DNA from: Vagococcus teuberi
GTDB taxonomy: Bacteria > Bacillota > Bacilli > Lactobacillales > Vagococcaceae
DNA: 64,000 nt
Direction: 5' to 3'
Assembly: GCF_001870205.1 (NCBI RefSeq)
Contig: NZ_CP017267.1
Location: forward strand, 2,071,001-2,135,000
In this document: positions 56,645 to 64,000 of the stretch, piece by piece
Position numbering within the stretch: position 1 is the first letter of the stretch
Layout: each line of letters begins with the position of its first letter
Made by a program: the position numbers and the translations under genes
The notes under the pieces: generated by a model
What the model saw: only the letters and a program-made list of their open reading frames with translations
What the model was told of the DNA's origin: nothing
Databases searched by the model: none

Positions 56645-58732
56645 TTAATCTTGAGAACCGCCATTTTTCTTGATAATTTCTTCTTGAATTGATTTAGGTA
56701 CGTCTTCATAGTGGTCAAATACCATCATAAATGTACCACGTCCTTGAGTAGAAGAACGTAATGTTGTTGCGTATCCAAACATTTCAGCAAGTGGAACCAT
56801 TGCGTTAACAATTTGTGAGTTACCATGTGCTTCCATACCTTCAACACGTCCACGACGACTTGTAACGTGTCCCATGATATCACCTAAGTTATCTTCTGGA
56901 ACAGTAATTGTTACTTTCATCATTGGTTCAAGGATTACTGGTTGTGCTTTCTTAGCTGCTGCACGTAAAGCCATAGACGCCGCAACACGGAATGCTGTCT
57001 CGTTCGAGTCAACATCATGGTAAGAACCATCATATAATTTTGCTTTAATGTCAACTAATGGGTATCCAGCAAGAACACCATTAGCCATAGAATCTTCTAA
57101 TCCTTTTTCAACAGCTGGGATGTATTCACGAGGAACTACACCACCGACGATAGCATTTTCAAACTCGAAGCCTTTTCCTTCTTCGTTTGGTGTGAACTCA
57201 ACCCATACGTGACCGTATTGACCTTTACCACCAGACTGACGAACAAATTTACCTTCTGCTTGAGTTATAGGTGCTCTAAATGTTTCACGATAAGAAACTT
57301 GAGGAGCTCCTACGTTTGCTTCTACTTTGAATTCACGTTTCATACGGTCTACTAGAACGTCTAAGTGCAACTCACCCATACCTGAGATAACAGTTTCACC
57401 CGTTTCAACGTTTGTTTCAACACGGAATGACGGATCTTCTTCAGCAAGTTTTTGTAAAGCAATACCCATTTTATCTTGGTCAGCTTTAGATTTAGGTTCT
57501 ACCGCTACTTGAATAACTGGTTCTGGGAACTCAATTGATTCAAGAACAACTGGCGCATCTAATGCACACAATGTATCTCCTGTTGTTGTATCTTTCAATC
57601 CAACAGCAGCTGCGATATCTCCAGCGTAAACTGTACTGATTTCTTCACGTGAGTTGGCATGCATTTGTAGAATACGTCCAATACGTTCTTTTTTGTCTTT
57701 AGACGCATTTAAAACGTATGAACCACTATCTAATGTTCCAGAGTAAACACGGAAGAATGTTAAACGACCTACGAATGGGTCAGTCATAACTTTAAATGCT
57801 AATGAAGCAAACGGTGCGTCATCACTTGATGGACGTTCTGTTTCTTCATCAGTTTTAGTATCAATACCTTTAATTGCTTCAACATCAGTTGGAGCTGGTA
57901 AATAGTCTAAAACAGCATCTAACATTAATTGGACACCTTTATTTTTGAAGGCTGAACCAGCTAATACAGGGAAGAATTCAACATTGATTGTCGCACGACG
58001 AATTCCTTGTTTTAATTCTTCTTCAGTGATTTCTTCACCTTCTAAATATTTTTCCATTAAGTCTTCATCAGTTTCAGCTACAGCTTCAACTAATTTTTCA
58101 CGCCATTCATTAGCCATATCTACATATTCTTCAGGGATATCAGTTTCTTGGATATCTGTTCCTAAGTCATTTGTATAGATTTCAGCTTTCATTTTGATTA
58201 AGTCGATAATTCCAGTGAAGTTATCTTCTGAACCAATTGGTAATTGAATTGGGTGAGCGTTTGCTTGTAAACGGTCATGGATTGTTTTAACTGAGTATAA
58301 GAAATCTGCACCAGTTTTATCCATTTTATTACAAAATACAATACGAGGTACTTTGTATTCAGTTGCTTGTCTCCAAACAGTTTCTGTTTGAGGCTCAACA
58401 CCTGATTGCGAGTCAAGTACGGTAACAGCACCATCTAATACACGTAATGAACGTTGAACTTCAATAGTGAAATCCACGTGTCCAGGAGTATCAATGATGT
58501 TTACACGGTAACCTTTCCATTGAGCTGTTGTAGCAGCTGATGTAATTGTGATACCACGTTCTTGCTCTTGTTCCATCCAGTCCATTTGTGAAGCTCCCTC
58601 ATGGGTTTCACCTAATTTATGGATTTTACCAGTATAATAAAGGATACGCTCTGTTGTTGTTGTTTTACCAGCATCAACATGGGCCATGATTCCGATATTA
58701 CGAGTTTTTTCTAGCGAAAACTCTCTTGCCAT
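56645..58732 (-). CDS. fusA: Elongation factor G
   Basis: A 695-residue translocase GTPase; [18 protein letters not shown] and NKMDK. Complete. Confidence 0.98.
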   Translation of the reverse strand: MAREFSLEKTRNIGIMAHVDAGKTTTTERILYYTGKIHKLGETHEGASQMDWMEQEQERGITITSAATTAQWKGYRVNIIDTPGHVDFTIEVQRSLRVLDGAVTVLDSQSGVEPQTETVWRQATEYKVPRIVFCNKMDKTGADFLYSVKTIHDRLQANAHPIQLPIGSEDNFTGIIDLIKMKAEIYTNDLGTDIQETDIPEEYVDMANEWREKLVEAVAETDEDLMEKYLEGEEITEEELKQGIRRATINVEFFPVLAGSAFKNKGVQLMLDAVLDYLPAPTDVEAIKGIDTKTDEETERPSSDDAPFASLAFKVMTDPFVGRLTFFRVYSGTLDSGSYVLNASKDKKERIGRILQMHANSREEISTVYAGDIAAAVGLKDTTTGDTLCALDAPVVLESIEFPEPVIQVAVEPKSKADQDKMGIALQKLAEEDPSFRVETNVETGETVISGMGELHLDVLVDRMKREFKVEANVGAPQVSYRETFRAPITQAEGKFVRQSGGKGQYGHVWVEFTPNEEGKGFEFENAIVGGVVPREYIPAVEKGLEDSMANGVLAGYPLVDIKAKLYDGSYHDVDSNETAFRVAASMALRAAAKKAQPVILEPMMKVTITVPEDNLGDIMGHVTSRRGRVEGMEAHGNSQIVNAMVPLAEMFGYATTLRSSTQGRGTFMMVFDHYEDVPKSIQEEIIKKNGGSQD

Positions 58733-58803
58733 TCTTTTCTAACTCCTCTCAAACTTGATTGATTTAAATACAACAGTATTTTCTTCGTTTTAAACAGAGG
58801 ATT

Positions 58804-59274
58804 TTACCAACGATAATGAGCGAATGCTCTGTTGGCTTCAGCCATTTTATGCACGTCTTCACGTTTTTTAACTGAAGAACCAGTGTTGTTAGCTGCATCC
58901 ATGATTTCTTTTGCTAAACGTTGTTCCATTGTGTGCTCTCCACGTAAACGTGAATAGTTAACAATCCAACGTAAACCTAAAGTTGAGCGACGCTCTGGAC
59001 GTACTTCAACTGGAACTTGATAGTTAGAACCACCAACACGGCGAGCTTTAACTTCAAGAACGGGCATAACATTTTCCATAGCTTGTTCGAAAACTTCTAA
59101 TGGATCATTCCCTGTAGATTCTTTAATAATATCAAAAGCATCATAAATGATACTAGAAGCAACACCACGCTTACCGTCAACCATTACGCGGTTGATTAAA
59201 CGAGTCACTAATTTTGAGTTATAAATCGGATCTGGTAATACATCACGTTTTGCGACAGGACCTTTTCTTGGCAT
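58804..59274 (-). CDS. rpsG: 30S ribosomal protein S7
   Basis: A 156-residue head assembly protein, [16 protein letters not shown]. 71 bp before fusA. Confidence 0.98.
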   Translation of the reverse strand: MPRKGPVAKRDVLPDPIYNSKLVTRLINRVMVDGKRGVASSIIYDAFDIIKESTGNDPLEVFEQAMENVMPVLEVKARRVGGSNYQVPVEVRPERRSTLGLRWIVNYSRLRGEHTMEQRLAKEIMDAANNTGSSVKKREDVHKMAEANRAFAHYRW

Positions 59275-59316
59275 GTGTAACTCCTCCTTCCAAAAATTTT
59301 ATTTAATCAGTTTAAT

Positions 59317-59730
59317 TTATTTTTTAGGTTTTTTAGTACCATATTTAGAACGACTTTGTTTACGATCAGTAACACCAGCAGTATCTAAAGCACCACGTAC
59401 GATATGATAACGAACCCCTGGTAAGTCTTTTACACGACCTCCACGAATTAAAACCACACTATGTTCTTGCAAGTTATGTCCAATACCTGGAATGTAAGCT
59501 GTCACTTCGATTAAGTTTGACAAACGAACACGGGCATATTTACGTAACGCAGAGTTAGGTTTTTTCGGTGTCATCGTACCCACACGTGTACAAACACCAC
59601 GTTTTTGTGGAGAGTTCACGTTAGTTTGAGATTTTTTGAAACTATTATAGCTTTTACCTAATGCAGGTGAGCCAGATTTCGTTGTTTTTGATTTACGAGA
59701 TTTACGTACCAATTGATTAATTGTAGGCAT
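59317..59730 (-). CDS. rpsL: 30S ribosomal protein S12
   Basis: A 137-residue decoding-site protein. [11 protein letters not shown] and [11 protein letters not shown] carry the Lys residues whose change gives streptomycin resistance; wild type here. First gene of the str operon. Confidence 0.98.
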   Translation of the reverse strand: MPTINQLVRKSRKSKTTKSGSPALGKSYNSFKKSQTNVNSPQKRGVCTRVGTMTPKKPNSALRKYARVRLSNLIEVTAYIPGIGHNLQEHSVVLIRGGRVKDLPGVRYHIVRGALDTAGVTDRKQSRSKYGTKKPKK

Positions 59731-60011
59731 GATAATTTCCTCCTTCCTTATAAAGCTTTCCTAGAGCCACACATCCAGGTGGTTCTTTTTTAAAATTAAA
59801 AAAATTAATGCAAGAAATCCTGCACTTTAAACAGGCTTTAATACAGTCCATACATTTAAAAAGACTTGTTCTCAAGCACCTTCGTAATAGTAACACACTC
59901 TGTTAATAAACGTCAATAGTTTAATTTATAAAAATAATTTTTTTAGTATATCTTTTTTTTAAGATAATGCTTACAATAAATCTATAGAATATTAGGAGGA
60001 ATCTTTTTATC
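59731..60011. other. rpsL-rpiA divergent intergenic region
   Basis: Contains the rpsL leader with one imperfect hairpin (about 59761-59788) and the rpsL promoter. The rpiA ribosome site AGGAGG lies at its right end. No further gene seen. Confidence 0.6.
59887..59916 (-). promoter_or_regulatory. Promoter of the rpsL operon
   Basis: TTGACG, 18 nt, TACTAT on the minus strand, about 155 nt before the rpsL start. Confidence 0.6.
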
Positions 60012-60692
60012 ATGAACTTAAAAAAATTAGTTGGAATTGAATCTGCAAATTACATTAAAGACGGAATGATAGTCGGTCTTGGAACTGGGTCAACTGCCTA
60101 CTATATGGTAGAAGAATTAGGACGACGTGTAAAAGAAGAAGGATTATCAATCACTGGTGTTACTACTTCAAAAGCAACCGAAGTACAAGCTCTAGCTTTG
60201 GATATACCATTAAAAAGTATTGACGAGGTAGACTATGTTGACTTAACAATAGATGGTGCAGATGAAATTTCTGAAGATTATCAAGGAACTAAAGGTGGTG
60301 GTGCTGCCCTCTTATTTGAAAAAATTGTCGGAACTTATTCAAAAGAAATCATTTGGATTGTTGATGAGTCAAAAATGGTAAAACACCTTGGAGCCTTTCC
60401 TCTTCCTATTGAAGTGATCCCTTACGGTAGTGCTCAGTTATTTAAACTATTTAACGAAAATAAACTCAATCCGACTTTACGTCTAACTGACGATGGTAAT
60501 CCTTTGCTAACAGACAGTAAAAATTATATTATAGACTTACACCTAGAAAAAATTGAGAACCCTATTGAATTAGCTGCTTGGCTAGATACTCAAGTTGGTG
60601 TGGTTGAGCACGGTCTATTCTTAAACATGGTAAACCGAGTCATTATCGGAACACAACATGAAGGGGTTAAAACAGTCGACATTTCTAGATGA
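60012..60692 (+). CDS. rpiA: Ribose-5-phosphate isomerase A
   Basis: A 226-residue pentose-phosphate enzyme; [21 protein letters not shown] and [12 protein letters not shown] carry the active-site residues. Followed 24 bp later by gpmA. Confidence 0.96.
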   Translation: MNLKKLVGIESANYIKDGMIVGLGTGSTAYYMVEELGRRVKEEGLSITGVTTSKATEVQALALDIPLKSIDEVDYVDLTIDGADEISEDYQGTKGGGAALLFEKIVGTYSKEIIWIVDESKMVKHLGAFPLPIEVIPYGSAQLFKLFNENKLNPTLRLTDDGNPLLTDSKNYIIDLHLEKIENPIELAAWLDTQVGVVEHGLFLNMVNRVIIGTQHEGVKTVDISR

Positions 60693-60716
60693 TCATTTAT
60701 GAAGGGCGATGAAAAA

Positions 60717-61403
60717 ATGAAAACATTAGTTTTTATTAGACACGGACAAAGTCTTTGGAACTCATTAAACCTATTTACTGGATGGGTGGATGTTGATTTA
60801 AGTGAACAAGGTATTGAAGAAGCAAAAAATGCAGGAAAAAAAATCAAAGACGCTGGAATTCTATTTGATGTAGCATATACCTCTTATCTAAAACGTGCCA
60901 TCAAAACGTGTCACTATGTTTTAGAAGAATCTGATCAACTCTCAACACCCGAATTAAAATCTTGGCGCTTAAATGAACGACACTATGGAGCATTACAAGG
61001 CTTAAACAAAGCAGAAACTGCTAAGAAATATGGCGCAGACCAAGTGCAACTATGGAGACGTTCATATGATACTCTGCCTCCATTACTTGATCCTAACAGC
61101 CCCGAATCATCAACACATGATCCAAAATATCGTTATCTTGATAAACGAGCTATCCCTGAAGGAGAAAATTTAAAAGTGACGCTCGAGCGTGCCCTTCCTT
61201 TTTGGAATGATCACATTGCACCAAGCTTATTAAAAGATGAAGTCGTATTAGTGGCTGCACACGGAAATTCATTACGTGCATTGGCAAAACACATTGAAAA
61301 CATTTCTGATGATGATATTATGTCTCTTGAAATCCCTACAGGACAACCGTTAGTCTATGAATTAAATGATGACTTGAGCGTATCAAAAAAATATTATCTA
61401 TAA
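60717..61403 (+). CDS. gpmA: 2,3-bisphosphoglycerate-dependent phosphoglycerate mutase
   Basis: A 228-residue glycolytic enzyme; RHGQSLWN has the catalytic His, and [14 protein letters not shown] and [10 protein letters not shown] complete the site. ATG at 60717 has AAGGG 10 nt upstream and matches the family start. Confidence 0.93.
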   Translation: MKTLVFIRHGQSLWNSLNLFTGWVDVDLSEQGIEEAKNAGKKIKDAGILFDVAYTSYLKRAIKTCHYVLEESDQLSTPELKSWRLNERHYGALQGLNKAETAKKYGADQVQLWRRSYDTLPPLLDPNSPESSTHDPKYRYLDKRAIPEGENLKVTLERALPFWNDHIAPSLLKDEVVLVAAHGNSLRALAKHIENISDDDIMSLEIPTGQPLVYELNDDLSVSKKYYL

Positions 61404-61406
61404 TAC

Positions 61407-61446
61407 AAAAAACCATCAAGCTTAAACGCTCGATGGTTTTCTTTTT
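61407..61446. terminator. Bidirectional terminator between gpmA and brnQ
   Basis: AAACCATC and GATGGTTT enclose AGC/GCT with a T-run; it overlaps the brnQ stop codon. Confidence 0.75.
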
Positions 61447-62771
61447 ATATTTACTATTAGAGAAACTACTATTCCTATAAAAGCAAATATAATCCAGCTT
61501 AATCCACTTGTAAAAAATGGAATATATTGTTCTGAAGTACTTAATACACTACTAATAAAAGAATTTTGTTTTAATTCATTAGGTAGTACACGTACTGCAT
61601 CTAATATAGAAGCAATAACTGTAAAACCCATCGTGATTTTGTAACAACTTGGCATTTTATCTGTCCAATTACTAAAAATAGATAAAAGGATTAGTACCAT
61701 AGCTAATGGATATATAAACATTAAAACAGGAATCGACGCTGTGATAATCGCATTCAACCCAATATTAGAAACCATTAACGCAACTGCTAAACAGCCTAAT
61801 ACAAATGATAAATAATGCTTCTCTGAAAAAATCTCTGAATAAGCTTTACCAAATGAGGTCGCTAATCCAATCGCTGTTTTTAAACAAGCAATAATAACAA
61901 TTAAACCTAGTAAAACACTTCCCGGAACTCCCAGGTAATAGTCAGCTAGTTGAGACAGTGTCACCCCACCGTTTAAATTTAAAGAAAGTGTTCCAAGACT
62001 CATTGCTCCCATTAATGATAATAATGTATAAATGATTCCCATTAAAACAATTCCAAAAACTCCAGCTTTCATTGTTTCAACAGCAATTCTTGATTTCTTA
62101 TCAATACCAAAACCTTTAACACTCTCAATGATAATTGCACCAAAAGCAAGACCGGCTAGTGCATCAAGCGTATTGTAACCACCTAAAAACCCTTCAACAA
62201 ATGGTCTCGATTCATAAATAGGTTGTACTGGTGCTTCTTTAATGCTCCCCATCGGATAAATAAAACTAATCACAACCAAACCACCCAATAAAACTAAAAA
62301 TAATGGCGTTAAATATTTACCGATATAATCTAAAATATTACTCGGTTTAAACGAAAAAATTAAAACTAATAAAAAAAATACCGCACTAAAAATAAATAAA
62401 TATAATGTACTCTTATTTTCTGGAATAAATGGAGCGATAGACATTTCATAAGAAGTTGTTGCTAATCTTGGCATTGCAAAGATTGGTCCTATTATTAAAT
62501 ACAGAACAATGGTAAAAAAATAAGCAAAAGAAGTTGATACTCGACTAGCTAGTTCAAAAATTTTATTCGTTCCAGTTGATCCAAAAGAAATAATTGCTAA
62601 AAATGGAATCCCTATTGCTGAAATTAAAAAACCATTATTGGCTAATAATACATTTTTACCCGCTTCTTGTCCCATTTGAATTGGAAAAATTAAATTCCCT
62701 GCTCCAAAAAACAAGCCAAATACCATAATTCCAATATACAACTTTTCTTTGTGTGATAATCTTTCTTTCAT
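61422..62771 (-). CDS. brnQ: Branched-chain amino acid transporter BrnQ
   Basis: A 449-residue membrane protein with about 12 helices, sodium- or proton-coupled uptake of Leu/Ile/Val. GLFFGAGNLIFPIQMGQEAG and GGYNTLDALAGLAFG are family motifs. GGAGG precedes the ATG. Confidence 0.95.
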   Translation of the reverse strand: MKERLSHKEKLYIGIMVFGLFFGAGNLIFPIQMGQEAGKNVLLANNGFLISAIGIPFLAIISFGSTGTNKIFELASRVSTSFAYFFTIVLYLIIGPIFAMPRLATTSYEMSIAPFIPENKSTLYLFIFSAVFFLLVLIFSFKPSNILDYIGKYLTPLFLVLLGGLVVISFIYPMGSIKEAPVQPIYESRPFVEGFLGGYNTLDALAGLAFGAIIIESVKGFGIDKKSRIAVETMKAGVFGIVLMGIIYTLLSLMGAMSLGTLSLNLNGGVTLSQLADYYLGVPGSVLLGLIVIIACLKTAIGLATSFGKAYSEIFSEKHYLSFVLGCLAVALMVSNIGLNAIITASIPVLMFIYPLAMVLILLSIFSNWTDKMPSCYKITMGFTVIASILDAVRVLPNELKQNSFISSVLSTSEQYIPFFTSGLSWIIFAFIGIVVSLIVNIKRKPSSV

Positions 62772-62844
62772 ACCTTTTATTAACCTCCAAACATCAATTT
62801 TTTATAAAAAAAAACTTGAAATTGTATATACAATTTCAAGTTTA

Positions 62845-62916
62845 TGACCCGTACGGGACTCGAACCCGTGTTACCGCCGTGAAAGGGCGGTGTCTTAACC
62901 GCTTGACCAACGGGCC
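62845..62916 (-). tRNA. tRNA-Glu (UUC)
   Basis: Cloverleaf on the minus strand with acceptor GGCCCGT/ACGGGTC, anticodon TTC in CCCTTTCACGG, GGTTCGAGTCC T-arm. Confidence 0.95.
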
Positions 62917-62941
62917 AATATAGTATTATAAAAAATAATAA

Positions 62942-63029
62942 TGGAGAAGGAGGGATTTGAACCCTCGCGCCAGTTACCCGACCTATACCCTTAGCAGGGG
63001 CACCTCTTCAGCCACTTGAGTACTTCTCC
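62942..63029 (-). tRNA. tRNA-Ser (GCU)
   Basis: Acceptor GGAGAAG/CTTCTCC, anticodon GCT in CCCTGCTAAGGG, long variable arm as expected of tRNA-Ser, T-arm GGTTCAAATCC. Confidence 0.93.
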
Positions 63030-63041
63030 AAATTATAACAA

Positions 63042-63115
<74 letters not shown>

Positions 63116-63127
63116 TATTTATTTTAA

Positions 63128-63198
63128 AGCGGGTGACGAGAATCGAACTCGCGACAACAGCTTGGAAGGCTGTAGTTTTACCACTAAACTACACCCGC
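63128..63198 (-). tRNA. tRNA-Gly (UCC)
   Basis: Acceptor GCGGGTG/CACCCGC, anticodon TCC in GCCTTCCAAGC. Confidence 0.95.
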
Positions 63199-63206
63199 TA
63201 ATAAAA

Positions 63207-63279
63207 TGGCGCAAGACAGAATCGAACTGCCGACACACGGAGCTTCAATCCGTTGCTCTACCAACTGAGCTACTGCGCC
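63207..63279 (-). tRNA. tRNA-Phe (GAA)
   Basis: Acceptor GGCGCAG with a near-perfect partner TTGCGCC, anticodon GAA in GGATTGAAGCTCC. Confidence 0.95.
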
Positions 63280-63287
63280 ATTAAAGA

Positions 63288-63360
63288 CGGTCCCGACGGG
63301 AATCGAACCCGCGATCTCCTGCGTGACAGGCAGGCATGTTAACCCCTACACCACGGAACC
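63288..63360 (-). tRNA. tRNA-Asp (GUC)
   Basis: Acceptor GGTTCCG/CGGGACC (with G-U pairs), anticodon GTC in GCCTGTCACGC. Confidence 0.95.
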
Positions 63361-63363
63361 TAA

Positions 63364-63437
<74 letters not shown>

Positions 63438-63446
63438 ATATTAATA

Positions 63447-63536
63447 AGGAGGATAAGGGATTCGAACCCTTGCGTGCTTTTACACACCTGACGGTTTTCA
63501 AGACCGTTCCCTTCAGCCGGACTTGGGTAATCTAGT
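63447..63536 (-). tRNA. tRNA-Ser (UGA) with damaged 5' end
   Basis: Anticodon TGA, long variable arm and intact T-arm; but the 5' four bases, expected GGAG, are replaced by other sequence at 63533-63536, so the acceptor stem does not close. The right 5' end occurs later near 63636-63653. Confidence 0.75.
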
Positions 63537-63661
63537 GTGAGTTGGTTGCCGAGCCACCCGACCGACTACGCGGCGCGGGTGGGTCGGACACCGCGCGGCG
63601 TTGTGCACACCGCTGGCACAGAGGCCTTCAAGCCGACTTGGGTAATCCTCCATAATACTTA
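63533..63661. other. GC-rich stretch with partial tRNA-Ser copy
   Basis: About 100 bp of very GC-rich DNA unlike the rest of the window, followed by a degraded copy of the tRNA-Ser 5' half ending in ACTTGGGTAATCCTCC. No gene seen. Confidence 0.7.
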
Positions 63662-63741
63662 TGACCCGTACGGGACTCGAACCCGTGTTTACCCCGCCGT
63701 CGACACGGGCGGTGTCTTAACCGCTTGACGCAAAGCGGGCC
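63662..63741 (-). pseudogene. Degraded tRNA-Glu copy
   Basis: Matches the tRNA-Glu at 62845 but with several single-base insertions and changes, including the anticodon region (GTCGACACGG for GTGAAAGGG). Confidence 0.65.
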
Positions 63742-63783
63742 ATAATCTTTAAAAGTATCGTATAAAAATTTGAGACTAGTAGA

Positions 63784-63865
63784 TGGGCCCTAAATGGACC
63801 GTCGAACCATCGACCTCACGCTTATCAGCGCGTGCGCTGTCTAACCAGCTGAGGGCTATAGCCCG
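63784..63865 (-). pseudogene. Degraded tRNA-Ile copy
   Basis: Like the tRNA-Ile at 63042 with inserted bases (GACCGTCGAACC, CAGCGCGTGCG, GAGGGCTATAGCCCG). Confidence 0.65.
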
Positions 63866-63878
63866 CTATTTTTTTTAA

Positions 63879-63952
63879 AGCGGGGTGACGAGAATCGAAC
63901 CGGCGACAACAGCTTGGAAGGCTGTAGTTTTTACCACTAAACTACACCCGCT
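63879..63952 (-). pseudogene. Degraded tRNA-Gly copy
   Basis: Like the tRNA-Gly at 63128, with extra G and T bases and CGAACCGGC for CGAACTCGC. Confidence 0.65.
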
Positions 63953-63961
63953 AATAAAACA

Positions 63962-64000
63962 ACGGTCCCGACGGGAATCGAACCCAGCGATCTCCTGCGT
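63962..64000 (-). pseudogene. Partial degraded tRNA-Asp copy
   Basis: 3' part only, cut by the window end; one inserted A in AACCCAGCGATC. Confidence 0.6.

Noticed and set aside
59761..59788. Hairpin in the rpsL leader as a terminator of rpsL
   Set aside because: Its T-run is on the plus strand, while rpsL is on the minus strand and lies downstream of it.
63537..63728. Open plus-strand frame of 63 codons in the GC-rich stretch
   Set aside because: It runs through broken tRNA copies and lacks a ribosome binding site.

Overview
The window looks like a chromosomal contig from a low-GC Gram-positive of the order Lactobacillales, most likely Vagococcus or another Enterococcaceae. This is inferred from the AT-rich genes, purine-rich AGGAGG ribosome binding sites, a WxL surface-protein cluster, a four-gene mannose-family PTS with a LevR-type activator, the EcfA1-EcfA2-EcfT module beside rplQ, and an apparent L17 downstream element RNA. 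No database search was possible, so the genus is a guess.

Layout. 1-7300: the end of an AbgB-like M20 amidohydrolase, a short SDR remnant, a LevR-type sigma-54 activator, a mannose-family PTS operon (IIA-IIB-IIC-IID) behind a good -24/-12 promoter, and a tRNA-dihydrouridine synthase. 7400-12600: a small unknown gene, a lactate oxidase downstream of lrgA-lrgB, a divergent LysR regulator, a small membrane-anchored coiled-coil protein, a decayed ISL3-type transposase and a scrap of a second LysR gene. 12600-20740: a WxL operon with a DUF916/DUF3324 protein, a 975-residue beta-helix WxL protein, a small LPXTG protein and five small WxL paralogues. 21270-28760: an acetyltransferase, ferrochelatase, a LysR regulator, a MetE-C-like methyltransferase, and a quinone/electrophile-response operon (MarR-type MhqR, two ring-cleaving dioxygenase-like proteins, a flavin reductase-like protein, an MhqD-like hydrolase) with an MhqR-type operator and two YodB-type boxes.

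28900-36410 is accessory DNA. An Fst-type toxin peptide precedes a 7.2-kb AT-rich island bounded by a 15-bp direct repeat whose right copy is the 3' end of rpsI. The island carries a calcineurin-phosphoesterase/STAND-NTPase protein, a gene with a HEPN-type RX4H motif, a fresh IS1182-type insertion (11-bp target duplication) between them, a ribbon-helix-helix peptide and a broken LysM/LPXTG gene. The first two genes are the best candidate for an undescribed defence system here.

36400-59900 is the housekeeping translation block, all on the minus strand: rpsI-rplM, truA, ecfT-ecfA2-ecfA1, the L17-to-S10 run with rpoA, infA, adk and secY, then tuf, fusA, rpsG and rpsL. Leader RNAs and promoters are visible before rplM and rpsJ. 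The rplO frame is broken by an 83-bp insertion bounded by a direct repeat. 60000-62770 holds rpiA, gpmA and brnQ. From 62845 there is a minus-strand tRNA cluster (Ser-fMet-Asp-Phe-Gly-Ile-Ser-Glu in transcription order). From about 63533 the sequence becomes a GC-rich, indel-rich degraded tRNA array, most simply read as poor sequence near a contig end.
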